Source of the DNA: Pseudophaeobacter sp965641885
GTDB lineage: Bacteria > Pseudomonadota > Alphaproteobacteria > Rhodobacterales > Rhodobacteraceae
Assembly: GCA_965641885.1 (NCBI GenBank)
Contig: OZ282574.1
Coordinates: 682,001-746,000, forward strand
Length of the DNA stretch: 64,000 bases
Direction of reading: 5' to 3'
Position 1 is the first letter of the stretch. Every line of letters starts with the position of its first letter. This document shows, in pieces, positions 35,501-42,935 of this stretch. A model generated the notes under the pieces. The model was not told the origin of the DNA. It saw only the letters and a list, made by a program, of their open reading frames with translations, and searched no databases. Made by a program: the position numbers and the translations under genes.

Positions 35501-36987
35501 TCGACGATGCCATAGGCCGGAGCCGCCGTGTGCTCGATGTCTGAACGCCTGACCAGATCACCATAGACTGTGATGCTGCCCAGCCGGTCATCATTATGAG
35601 CGCCGCCGTTGTTGCCCTGATCTGAATACAGCGAGATCACCGAGTGATCCATCACCCCGTCGCCATCCGCATCGCCATAGGTGATCGAACCAATCTCGGT
35701 GGTGTGCCCTTCGATCACCAGCCGGTCGCCCTCGGCCCGGCTGAAGTCCTGCACCACATCGTGACCGAGAACATCGACCCAGTGGTCGTGCAGATTGGCA
35801 TTTTCACCCGCAACCCCATGCCAGTTGATGCTGCCATCGTCGCGGGTGTGCTCCTCAATAAAGCGCTGCTTGGCGTTGATCAGCGTCTGGAAGTAGAAGA
35901 TATCGGCGCCGCTGCCGCCAATCAGTAAATCATCCGCAGGGATTGGTTGATCCGGATACAGTTTGCCATCCGTCAGCTCGTTCAGCGGGTCACCTTCATC
36001 GCGGTCCGGATCATAATAGATCGCCCCTTCGCGGCCATCCGCACGGCTGATCAACAGATCGTTGCCCCTGCCGCCCCTGAGCGTATCTTCGCCGTGGCCG
36101 CCGTCCAGAATATCGTTGCCATTACCGCCAGAAAGGGTGTCATTTCCGTAGTCGCCCTGCAGCACGTCGGTGCCACCTTTGCCCGATATATTGTCGTCGC
36201 CGCCGCCTGCGTTGATGCCATCAGCGCCGCCGGTGCCGCCAAGGCTGTTATCGCCGCCATTGCGGCCGATCATATTCAGCCCGCCAGCAAAGTGGCCATG
36301 GTGATTGACGCCGTAGTCGTCCAGGATATCCAGAAACGTGTCGCTGGCGCCGTGCAACTGGTCAAAGACCGGTGCCAGATCTTCCATCACAGCATTCATC
36401 TGCGCAGTCATCGCCAACTCGGCTGCAGAGGCCGCTGCCAGCTGCAACTGGTCATTTTCGCTCAGCTGAGTGTCAAAAACCATCACATCATCAATGGTGC
36501 CCTGAAACAGCGAATGGGCGTCATCCGCCTGATCCGAGCGCCAGGACCGGGTGCCGCCCACAACAAAATCATGCGTGTTCAGGGCCATGCCCTGTTCGAA
36601 TTCCGGCTCAGCCGCAACCAAGGCGCCATTGAGCCAAATCATCAGCCCCTCGTCTCCGAAAGAGAGCGCGACGTGATATTTTGTCTGCGGTGACAACACC
36701 AGATCCGGGACCTTGAGATATTCGGTCTCGCCCCCGCCGGATTGGGTGACGAGCAGAATTCCATCCTTAACCCAAAGCGTGAAGTCGCCCTCTCCGGCTC
36801 CCGCACCATCCTTGGACACCAGCGCCACATCACCCGGCAACCGGTCCAGTGAAAAGCAAAGCGATATCGTCGCTGCGGCCAGGGCAAGGCTTTCGGAATG
36901 ACCTGCGTTCAGAATATCTTCCTGTGAACCTGTATATGTACGCTCAACGCCATTGGAATATACCGGGGTCGGGATAACTGCGGCCAT
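32533..36987 (-). CDS. Giant LamG/RTX secreted protein with duplicated module
   Basis: A 1484-residue predicted type I secretion substrate, started at the ATG at 36987 behind AAGGAGG. Three LamG/concanavalin-like modules (about 25-185, 555-715, 1075-1230) alternate with RTX calcium-binding blocks (about 245-330, 775-860, 1300-1400). Residues ~25-525 and ~555-1055 are the same ~500-residue unit repeated with a 530-residue period. The C-terminal LamG and RTX are divergent. Each duplicated unit also has a SGADIFYFQ-type post-repeat module. LamG domains usually bind sugars or matrix, so adhesion or polysaccharide binding is a reasonable inference. There is no signal peptide. It lies between the IS3 remnant and a polymerase-like remnant; no secretion genes are nearby. 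Confidence 0.9.
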   Translation of the reverse strand: MAAVIPTPVYSNGVERTYTGSQEDILNAGHSESLALAAATISLCFSLDRLPGDVALVSKDGAGAGEGDFTLWVKDGILLVTQSGGGETEYLKVPDLVLSPQTKYHVALSFGDEGLMIWLNGALVAAEPEFEQGMALNTHDFVVGGTRSWRSDQADDAHSLFQGTIDDVMVFDTQLSENDQLQLAAASAAELAMTAQMNAVMEDLAPVFDQLHGASDTFLDILDDYGVNHHGHFAGGLNMIGRNGGDNSLGGTGGADGINAGGGDDNISGKGGTDVLQGDYGNDTLSGGNGNDILDGGHGEDTLRGGRGNDLLISRADGREGAIYYDPDRDEGDPLNELTDGKLYPDQPIPADDLLIGGSGADIFYFQTLINAKQRFIEEHTRDDGSINWHGVAGENANLHDHWVDVLGHDVVQDFSRAEGDRLVIEGHTTEIGSITYGDADGDGVMDHSVISLYSDQGNNGGAHNDDRLGSITVYGDLVRRSDIEHTAAPAYGIVDSIDDLNEALAPRDDGTDTGPITVPNSILPDGNGFAVPGVRAPVHALPGEHVLTGQDGDYLNAGHSESLALAAATISLCFSLDRLPGDVALVSKDGAGAGEGDFTLWVKDGILLVTQSGGGETEYLKVPDLVLSPQTKYHVALSFGDEGLMIWLNGALVAAEPEFEQGMALNTHDFVVGGTRSWRSDQADDAHSLFQGTIDDVMVFDTQLSENDQLQLAAASAAELAMTAQMNAVMEDLAPVFDQLHGASDTFLDILDDYGVNHHGHFAGGLNMIGRNGGDNSLGGTGGADGINAGGGDDNISGKGGTDVLQGDYGNDTLSGGNGNDILDGGHGEDTLRGGRGNDLLISRADGREGAIYYDPDRDEGDPLNELTDGKLYPDQPIPADDLLIGGSGADIFYFQTLINAKQRFIEEHTRDDGSINWHGVAGENANLHDHWVDVLGHDVVQDFSRAEGDRLVIEGHTTEIGSITYGDADGDGVMDHSVISLYSDQGNNGGAHNDDRLGSITVYGDLVRRSDIEHTAAPAYGIVDSIDDLNEALAPRDDGTDTGPITVPNSILPYADDFGFVGGQSPMLGLAGNHDFSSEDRAALALDHTSNLALRNATIAFQFSVNSLSSYQALFSKDASGNGNGGHLSAYIDDSGKLIVRFQDASESYYFTASNAIQTGISYDFSLNFGSDGAELYLNGARIAYDRDVQVDWSQNTEAVIVGASGWSNTPGETDNIHSYFDGTISDFAIFDQQLSAQDILAGEPRDDYAYFDGSIDTFDFSRGSGGRVAVSGNGTVTELSSDVSFANFDGQSLRTADIQLGSQSSNELRGGDGADVLAGQGGNDRLIGMGNDDLLLGGLGADTLYGGDGRDTLMGHSGDDKLLGADGRDELRGGTGHDTLYGEEGNDWLYGGLGDDLYYGHTWNETGTSANDRAVFDGNFADYTFETETSFDSSRGENVIRLTVTDSADGGADGFYEGSDRLIDIDVLVFADQAVAFIDLL
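33823..35325 (-). repeat. 1.5-kb direct repeat inside the giant RTX gene, copy 2 (downstream)
   Basis: 1503 bases almost identical to 35413-36915, at a period of 1590 bases with an 87-base unique spacer. The only differences I found are five, all within ~145 bases of one edge, and all are silent in the protein. Confidence 0.93.
35413..36915 (-). repeat. 1.5-kb direct repeat inside the giant RTX gene, copy 1 (upstream)
   Basis: Partner of 33823-35325. Both copies encode the same LamG-helical linker-RTX unit and stay in frame, so the repeat adds a whole domain set rather than breaking the gene. Confidence 0.93.
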
Positions 36988-37302
36988 GCTCAGGGTCCTC
37001 CTTGGAATGACGAATATCTCTTGGAAAGCTATAACTAGATCGTGAGTCCAAAGTGGCAACAATAAGGCAATCCAGGTGACAAGCGGATCTCAGCCCAAAA
37101 TAAGAGATATCTCTCAGTAGTTTGAATTTAAAGAGTTATTGAGTTTCTCTCACATTGCTCGGTTGGAGGATGTGGCAGTAGTGCGGCGGAATTTTGTCAG
37201 CAATGGCAGAACTATGATGCAGTGCCTTAAATCTTAATAAAGTCTGGCGCAGGTGTCGCCCAGTTCGTTCCGCCGTCTCTGTCGAGGCGGATAAAAGTAT
37301 GC

Positions 37303-37680
37303 CCCAACTCCGTGATCTGACCGTCCAGGTTCATCAGTCTGATCCCGTGATCCTTGAACAGCAGGTCCGCCAGATGTGGAGACCGCTCCAGAAAAGCTGC
37401 GAGAAGCGTCTCAAGCTGCTCATTGGTCAGGGTCTTCCCAGCGTGCCCGGTCGGGAAACCATCGCGCAACCCCTTGAAGGCAGCGTCCTTGGACCCGGCG
37501 TTGATAGCCGTCAGAACGAGCCGCTTGATTAGTTTTTGCTGCAGCACCCCGGGACACACCCAAGCAAGCCCTCTGACACGTCGTAGGGATCACCGGACAG
37601 CTCGACACCGGCCTCAAGGCTCAACATCGAGACGTGTAAACTCCGGAAATCGACCTCGACCACCGGAGTGTCATTATTAA
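37303..37680 (-). pseudogene. DNA-polymerase-A-like gene remnant, copy 2
   Basis: Homologous to 7370-7735. It has VVEVDFRSLHVSMLSLEAG and KLIKRLVLTAINAGSKDAAF, then HADLLF-like LADLLFKDHGIRLMNLDG. A frameshift near 37545 separates the first and second blocks. After LDGQITE the sequence diverges and the motif C part seen in copy 1 is absent. Its upstream side ends exactly at the element B terminus at 37683. Confidence 0.6.
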
Positions 37681-37682
37681 AG

Positions 37683-37752
37683 TGAACCGCCCCTGGTTTA
37701 CCGGAGAGTAAAACACTCAAAGGATGAGCCCTATGACGAAGAGACGTTTCAC
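37683..37752 (+). mobile_element. IS3-type element B, 5' end (right boundary of the 13-kb block)
   Basis: The terminal sequence TGAACCGCCCCTGGTTTACC and the OrfA start (ATG 37732, MTKRRFTP) are identical to the inverted copy at 24548-24615. The element is cut off after about 70 bases. The following 318 bases (37753-38070) hold no recognisable gene apart from the leader of the glyoxalase-like gene. Confidence 0.75.
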
Positions 37753-38070
37753 CCCAGCCGCCCTTAAGTGTAACACAGCTCTTCTTTTCAGAGGCTGTTC
37801 CAATGACTGCTTGCGATCACTGTCCCTGCAAGTGGTGCCCAGTGTTGAAAAAGGGAATATTTCCGTAGCGGCTGCCGGCGAAATTTCGCGCAACGTTTTC
37901 TCTTTTCTCAAAATAACTTAACCCTAGGTAAGGTCTCAATTGCACTGTCGAGGAGAGAAACAGCATTTGAACCTCGTACGATCTCTTGGCCCCGTAGTAT
38001 CGGGCTAATACCCATGGTTTGCCGGGATGGGCTAGGTTGTCGAACACCGCACAGCCCACGGGAGGGGACA

Positions 38071-38466
38071 TTGGCAAAATTCGTACACACAATGATACGC
38101 GTTCTTGAAGAAGGCAGATCAGTGAAATTCTACGATCTTGCATTTGGATTGAAGGTGGCCGAACGGTTGGATTTTGACGGCTTTACGCTGGTCTATTTGT
38201 CCAATCCGGAAAACTCGATCGAGCTAGAGCTGACGATCAACAAAGACCAGAGCGAGGCCTATGAGCTTGGCAATGGCTATGGCCACACTGCGTTTGTTGT
38301 CGATGATGTCGATGCGGAACACGAGCGGTTCGTCGAAGCAGGTTTAGCACCACGAAAACTCATCGATTTTGAACACCAGGGCAAAACGCTGGCGCGTTTT
38401 TTCTTTGTTCAAGATCCGGATGGGTACGAGATCGAGGTGATGCAACGGCTTGGTCGGTATCAATAA
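38071..38466 (+). CDS. Glyoxalase/VOC-family protein (lactoylglutathione lyase-like)
   Basis: A 131-residue vicinal-oxygen-chelate protein, started at the TTG at 38071 immediately after GGAGGGG. Features match glyoxalase I: HTMIRVLEEGRSVKFYDLAF (metal-ligand His and the ExSxxFY-like helix), SIELELTINKDQ with a metal-ligand Glu, GYGHTAFVVDDVDA with the third ligand His, and FFVQDPDGYEIEVMQRLG with the final Glu. It may isomerise the methylglyoxal-glutathione adduct or act on another oxo compound. It precedes the Tat-exported small subunit and GMC dehydrogenase with short gaps (22 and 10 bases), forming one operon. Confidence 0.88.
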   Translation: MAKFVHTMIRVLEEGRSVKFYDLAFGLKVAERLDFDGFTLVYLSNPENSIELELTINKDQSEAYELGNGYGHTAFVVDDVDAEHERFVEAGLAPRKLIDFEHQGKTLARFFFVQDPDGYEIEVMQRLGRYQ

Positions 38467-38488
38467 AAAATTCTAAGGGAGGATTACT

Positions 38489-39013
38489 GTGACTTCTACA
38501 CCAACCCCAAAAAACCTGACGAGACGGCAGTTGCTTCAGGGCTCTGTCGTGGCAGGTACAATAGCGGTGGCAGGCACTGGTTTCATTGCTGCGCCCAACG
38601 CAGCCTGGGCCCTCGAGGTTACCGAACTGACTGAACACCAATTGGCAACGCTGCTTCAGATGGCCCGCGATATTTACCCCCATGACAAAGTTGGAGATGA
38701 ATATTACGCGATTGCCATCAAAGGGTATGACACAGCAGACCAAAAGGACTTTGTCGCCGCAGGCGTGGAAAAGCTCGACGCTATGGCGCAAGCCGCAGGC
38801 GTTGCAGACTACCTGTCAGTGAAATGGGAGGACAATCGCGTTGTTTTGCTGAAGCAGATCGAAGACGAGGCCTTTTTCCAGACCATTCGAGGCGGTCTTG
38901 TGACCGGGCTCTACAACCAGAAAGCCGTGTGGCCCATCTTTGGCTATGAAGGCGAGTCCTTCAGCCATGGTGGCTATATCGATCGCGGTTTTAACGACAT
39001 CAACTGGTTGTAA
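38489..39013 (+). CDS. Tat-exported gluconate 2-dehydrogenase subunit 3-like protein
   Basis: A 174-residue protein starting with GTG after GGGAGGA. A twin-arginine signal is clear (LTRRQLLQG, Arg12-Arg13, hydrophobic core to ~40, cleavage near AWA/LE). The mature part (LTEHQLATLLQMARDIYPHD, and VWPIFGYEGESFSHGGYIDR) is typical of the small gamma subunit (subunit 3) of membrane-bound FAD dehydrogenases of the gluconate/fructose type. It piggy-backs the signal-less FAD subunit encoded next across the membrane. A cytochrome c subunit, normally the third partner, is not in the window. Confidence 0.88.
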   Translation: MTSTPTPKNLTRRQLLQGSVVAGTIAVAGTGFIAAPNAAWALEVTELTEHQLATLLQMARDIYPHDKVGDEYYAIAIKGYDTADQKDFVAAGVEKLDAMAQAAGVADYLSVKWEDNRVVLLKQIEDEAFFQTIRGGLVTGLYNQKAVWPIFGYEGESFSHGGYIDRGFNDINWL

Positions 39014-39023
39014 GGGGACGATC

Positions 39024-40592
39024 ATGACAAAATTCAAATTGAACGACGATAGCGTTGTTGTGGTCATCGGCACTGGCGCTGGTGGTGGTGTCTTGTCCAA
39101 CGAACTGGCGCAGAAAGGCGTAAAAGTCATCGCTCTCGAGGCGGGTGGGCGCTATCTGCCAGAGGATTACATCAACGACGAATGGGACAGCTTTGGCCAA
39201 CTTGCCTGGGTTGATCCTCGCACTACATCCGGTGACTGGCGTGTCTCCAAGGACTTCTCGGGATTGCCTGCTTGGATCGTCAAGGCGGTCGGGGGCACGA
39301 CTACCCACTGGGCGGGGGCCTCGTTGCGCTTTCAGGATCATGAATGGAAGGCTAAGACGACCTATGGTGAGGTCGAGGGTGCAAACCTGCTCGACTGGCC
39401 GATCGAACCACGCGAAATGGACGACTATTACACCAAAGCAGAAGATAAGCTTGGTGTGACACGCACCGGTGGCCGTGCCGGCCTGCCGGGGTGCAATAAC
39501 TATCTGGTGTTTGAAAAAGGCGCCAAAAAGTTGGGGTACGAAGAGGTCCACACCGGCCGGATGGCCATCAACAGCGCCGACAACGATGACCGCATGGCGT
39601 GTCAGCAAACCGGATTTTGCTTTCAGGGCTGCAAATGGGGTGCGAAATGGTCGGCAGCCTATACAGATATTCCCCGCGGCGAAGCCACCGGTAATCTCGA
39701 AGTGCGCGACCACGCCCATGTTGCCCGCATTTTGCATGACGACAGCGGCAAAGTCACCGGCGTTGAGTATTTCGACAAAGATGGCAATTTGCAGCTGCAA
39801 AAAGCGCGTGTGGTCTGCGTTGCCGGCAACTCGATCGAAAGCCCCAGAATTCTGCTGAATTCAGCGTCAGAAAAATACCCTGACGGTTTGGCAAATTCTT
39901 CTGGAATGGTCGGTAAAAACTACATGCGGCACATGACGGGGTCGGTCTATGCAACCTTTGATCAGCCGGTAAAGATGTGGCGTGGCACGACCATGGCAGG
40001 CATCATTCAGGATGAGGCCCGGCACGACCCCAGCCGCGGATTTGTTGGCGGGTATGAGATGGAAACCTTGTCACTGGGTCTGCCCTTCATGGCTGCCTTC
40101 CTGAACCCGGGGGCCTGGGGGCGTGGTTTCACAACCGCACTGGATTCCTATGAAAACATGGCCGGGATGTGGATTGTTGGTGAAGACATGCCACAGGAAA
40201 CCAACCGTGTGACTGTTAACCCAGAGGTCGAGGATCAGTGGGGCCTTCCGGTCGCAAATGTACATTTCTCCGACCATCCCAATGACGTCGCAATGCGCGA
40301 GCATGCATACCGTCAGGGGCAGGCCGTCTATGACGCCGTAGGCGCAACCCGCACCATGCCAACTCCGCCCTATCCTTCGACCCACAATATGGGGACAAAC
40401 CGGATGTCAGCGGATCCCAAGGACGGGGTTGTCAACAAATGGGGACGTACCCACGACATTGAGAACCTCTACATTTCCGATGGATCTCAATTCACAACTG
40501 GTGCAGCAGAAAATCCCACCCTCACGATCGTTGCCCTGGCCATTCGCCAAGCCGACCATATCGCCGGTGAGTTGTCCAACGGCACACTCTAG
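39024..40592 (+). CDS. GMC-family FAD dehydrogenase (large subunit)
   Basis: A 522-residue glucose-methanol-choline oxidoreductase, from the ATG at 39024 with AAGGGG upstream. The N-terminal Rossmann motif is VVVIGTGAGGGVLSNELA followed by ALEAGGR. The C-terminal active-site region has His454 in STHNMGTNRM and Asn497 in GAAENPTLTIVALAIRQA. It has no signal peptide, consistent with export together with the Tat-tagged subunit encoded just before. The preferred substrate (sugar acid, alcohol or lactone) is not deducible. A bidirectional terminator follows at 40623. Confidence 0.92.
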   Translation: MTKFKLNDDSVVVVIGTGAGGGVLSNELAQKGVKVIALEAGGRYLPEDYINDEWDSFGQLAWVDPRTTSGDWRVSKDFSGLPAWIVKAVGGTTTHWAGASLRFQDHEWKAKTTYGEVEGANLLDWPIEPREMDDYYTKAEDKLGVTRTGGRAGLPGCNNYLVFEKGAKKLGYEEVHTGRMAINSADNDDRMACQQTGFCFQGCKWGAKWSAAYTDIPRGEATGNLEVRDHAHVARILHDDSGKVTGVEYFDKDGNLQLQKARVVCVAGNSIESPRILLNSASEKYPDGLANSSGMVGKNYMRHMTGSVYATFDQPVKMWRGTTMAGIIQDEARHDPSRGFVGGYEMETLSLGLPFMAAFLNPGAWGRGFTTALDSYENMAGMWIVGEDMPQETNRVTVNPEVEDQWGLPVANVHFSDHPNDVAMREHAYRQGQAVYDAVGATRTMPTPPYPSTHNMGTNRMSADPKDGVVNKWGRTHDIENLYISDGSQFTTGAAENPTLTIVALAIRQADHIAGELSNGTL

Positions 40593-40622
40593 GACAGTTT
40601 CCTAGGGACGTTTGGACCTAAT

Positions 40623-40655
40623 AAAAGGGCCCCGTATTTCCATGCGGGGCCTTTT
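40623..40655 (+). terminator. Bidirectional Rho-independent terminator
   Basis: AAAAGGGCCCCG (40623-40634) pairs with CGGGGCCTTTT (40645-40655), with one bulged G and a ten-base loop. A-tract and T-tract flanks allow function from both sides. It lies between the GMC gene and the convergent RHH gene. Confidence 0.85.
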
Positions 40656-40678
40656 GGCTGTTAGCAGTGTCTTTCAAA

Positions 40679-41068
40679 TCAGTGCTGCGCTTTTGGAAGG
40701 GATTTGAGCAGTGCCCGCGCGCGGTTCTTTTCGGCTTCTATCTTCAGAATGGCTTCCGTCGGCAGCGCATCGAAGGTGCTGTTTTGCGCGGAGGGGATCA
40801 GCCCCTGAAGCTGTAGATCAATATAGCGAAGGCAACAAACACGCAGGAAGGACGTAAAGTTGCCAAGATCGTGTCCTTCATCAATCGACTCGTTGTAGAG
40901 CTGGTGCAAAAGCTGGGGGACATTCAGGTCATCATTGGCAGCGATTTCTTCGAGCACCATCCAAAAACGGCTTTCCAGTCTGACGCTGGTCACCATACCA
41001 TCCATCCGGATTGAACGCGTGTGGCTTGCCCACAGGTTTGGTTCGGCTCCAACAAATAGTCTGCACAT
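40679..41068 (-). CDS. Ribbon-helix-helix domain protein (RHH_4)
   Basis: A 129-residue protein from the ATG at 41068 (MCRLFVGAEPNLWASHTRSI), the usual beginning of this family. The RHH_4 DNA-binding-like domain is MVTSVRLESRFWMVLEEIAA, then NDDLNVPQLLHQLYNESIDE, ending in the cysteine-containing helix SFLRVCCLRYI. The C-terminal ~40 residues (AILKIEAEKNRARALLKSLP) are charged and helical. Homologues occur widely in alphaproteobacteria; their targets are largely unknown. It is convergent with the GMC operon. Confidence 0.8.
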   Translation of the reverse strand: MCRLFVGAEPNLWASHTRSIRMDGMVTSVRLESRFWMVLEEIAANDDLNVPQLLHQLYNESIDEGHDLGNFTSFLRVCCLRYIDLQLQGLIPSAQNSTFDALPTEAILKIEAEKNRARALLKSLPKAQH

Positions 41069-41750
41069 TACTGGCCTCACTTTCTCTTTAACTTCAATAG
41101 TGAAATATCTGATTTGCACCACGGCGCGATAGTTGATTTGTCCAAAGAAATGATTGGCGCTTGGGGGGGGAGGGTAAACTAAAATTTGCTACCAAACTAG
41201 TTCACAGGCCTATGCTGTTTGCGCTAAAGTCACCCAACGGCGACATTCCTTTTGAATGTCTGTTACTGAGAAAAGTCGCCCAAATTTGCAAATGTCGCTT
41301 CTCTAATTGGGTGTTTGGGTCAAGCCTGTTTTCCTTGTTTCTTTTGGGTCATTGTCGCTCATCCGGGTCACACTTCTCTTCGCAGTCTGGTTGATGCTCA
41401 TTTGGCACCGCTGCACGCATGTGTTGGATCTGCTGTGGAGAGCCCCACTTTCTGGCGCGCTTCAACTTGCGCAGCGACATTTTTCGGCTTCTTCCACAAA
41501 CTTCGTCCGGTGAGGACGATCCTGTCGGGGTTGGGTAAAGCCAGCGATGAGGTGCAGGCCTCGGTGCTGTTGTTTGATACCCTCGGCGGCTCTGTCATGG
41601 GCATTCAGTCGGCGGTGCAGGTGGCAGCACAGGCCAAGCCTCACTCTAAAAATTAAAAACCATCACCGGCGAAACCTGCCTGTGTTCACCTCGCGCATTT
41701 GCGGCGGGGCCAATTGAGCTGCGCTTTTGCAGCCTTCCATGACTGAGAAG
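41069..41750. other. Region without a confidently supported gene
   Basis: An open frame ending at 41656 (GLGKASDEVQASVLLFDTLG, and on) looks protein-like over its last 50 codons, but I recognise no family and its 5' part has unlike composition. It could be the tail of a decayed gene. From 41738 a short frame (MTEKEDNMDIIHKPK) leads into the IS3 fragment and may be the start of that element. Confidence 0.35.
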
Positions 41751-41805
41751 GAAGACAACATGGATATCATCCACAAGCCCAAGGTAAGATCCCGTCTCAT
41801 TTATA

Positions 41806-42135
41806 CTACGTATCAACTGCCGGGCAGTGGAACGCTGGCATCAAACCCTGAAGAACCGCATCTTGCTGGAAAACTACTTCTTGCCCGGTGATCTTAAAGC
41901 CCAGATCGAAGCCTTCGTCGATCATTACAATCACCAATGCTACCATGAGAGCTTGAACAATGTCCCACCCGCCGACGTCTACTTCGGGCGTGACAAAGCC
42001 ATTCTACAGCAAAGAGAGAGGATCAAACGAAAGACGCTCGAAGCGCGACGCTTGCATCACCGCCAGCGCGCCGCATAATGAAACCATCCAGATGAGCCGG
42101 GCTCTCTCTTAAATTAGGCCGCCATTGGTTCCAAA
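41806..42135 (+). mobile_element. IS3-family OrfB C-terminal remnant
   Basis: The last ~90 codons of an IS3-group integrase-type transposase: VERWHQTLKNRILLENYFLP with the catalytic Glu region, FVDHYNHQCYHESLNNVPPA with the HxxRxH-like end, and the basic tail QRERIKRKTLEARRLHHRQR. The stop is at 42078, followed by the probable right end up to ~42135. It is a different IS3 lineage from elements A and B. The 5' part is deleted. Confidence 0.8.
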
Positions 42136-42278
42136 AACCCTGACGACGGACAGTATCCGACAAAGAAACGAATGCCGGTTTAGAGCTTCGTCGTTTGCGA
42201 TTCACTGATCCAATGTCCCTGATGCTGCACCGCATCCGAGCCTGGCTAAGAGCCCATTCAGTTTATCGCAATACAGCA

Positions 42279-42932
42279 TCAAAGGATTTGCAGATGCAGG
42301 TTCAACGCGATACCAATCAGGATCAGTCCGCCCGCCCAGGCCATCCGCTCGCGCATCGCCCTTTCCTGATTGATCACCCTCGTCATGGTGCCTCCCATAA
42401 AGGCCACCACCAGATCAGACGGAATTGCCGTAAGCGGGACCAATGCCCCCAGCACCAGAAGCTGCATCGCGACACTGGCCTCACTTGTTTGCATGTTGCC
42501 GGGATTGATGAAGGGCGGAAGAAATAATGCGAAGAACAAGACGGTTTTCGGATTTAGAACTTCGACAATGACGCCCTGCCAGATGATCGAGGAAAGCGGT
42601 TTCTGCCGCACCTGTTCGACATTTAGTGTTACCTGCGCATCAGTCTTCGCCCCTCGGATCATATCGACGCCGAGCCAGATCAAATAAGCCGATCCAATGT
42701 AACGCAGGGCGGTCACCATCCAACCGGAATTTTCGAAGATCGCGACCAAACCCATCGCTGTTGCAATGGCGAGAAAGATCCCGCCAAGGCAGAGGCCAAG
42801 TGCCGAGGCGAGGCCCGCCGCGCGGCTTTGTCCGACGGTCCTAGATAGAACATAGAGCATCGACGGGCCGGGTGTAGCACTCAACGCCAACCCGGCGAGA
42901 GTCACGGCAATTACCGCATCCAAACTTGGCAT
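42279..42932 (-). CDS. LysE/RhtB-family amino-acid exporter
   Basis: A 217-residue inner-membrane protein with six predicted transmembrane helices. Family marks: the N-terminal AVTLAGLALSATPGPSMLYV, GLCLGGIFLAIATAMGL, the helix 3-4 loop YIGSAYLIWLGVDMIRG and NPKTVLFFALFLPPFI. Members export amino acids, homoserine lactone-like or other small metabolites. It begins four bases after the stop of the 2-oxoglutarate-dependent oxygenase gene, so the two are translationally coupled. It may export the oxygenase product, for instance a hydroxylated amino acid; this is inference. Confidence 0.92.
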   Translation of the reverse strand: MPSLDAVIAVTLAGLALSATPGPSMLYVLSRTVGQSRAAGLASALGLCLGGIFLAIATAMGLVAIFENSGWMVTALRYIGSAYLIWLGVDMIRGAKTDAQVTLNVEQVRQKPLSSIIWQGVIVEVLNPKTVLFFALFLPPFINPGNMQTSEASVAMQLLVLGALVPLTAIPSDLVVAFMGGTMTRVINQERAMRERMAWAGGLILIGIALNLHLQIL

Positions 42933-42935
42933 GGT

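Noticed and set aside
33000..36500. Regular GGxGxD-coding repeats considered as a CRISPR or satellite array
   Set aside because: The periodicity is the 9-codon RTX motif with varying codons; there are no constant repeats with unique spacers.
34357..36693. Two identical 248-codon frames antisense to the giant RTX gene
   Set aside because: They are shadows duplicated along with the 1.5-kb repeat, not independent genes.
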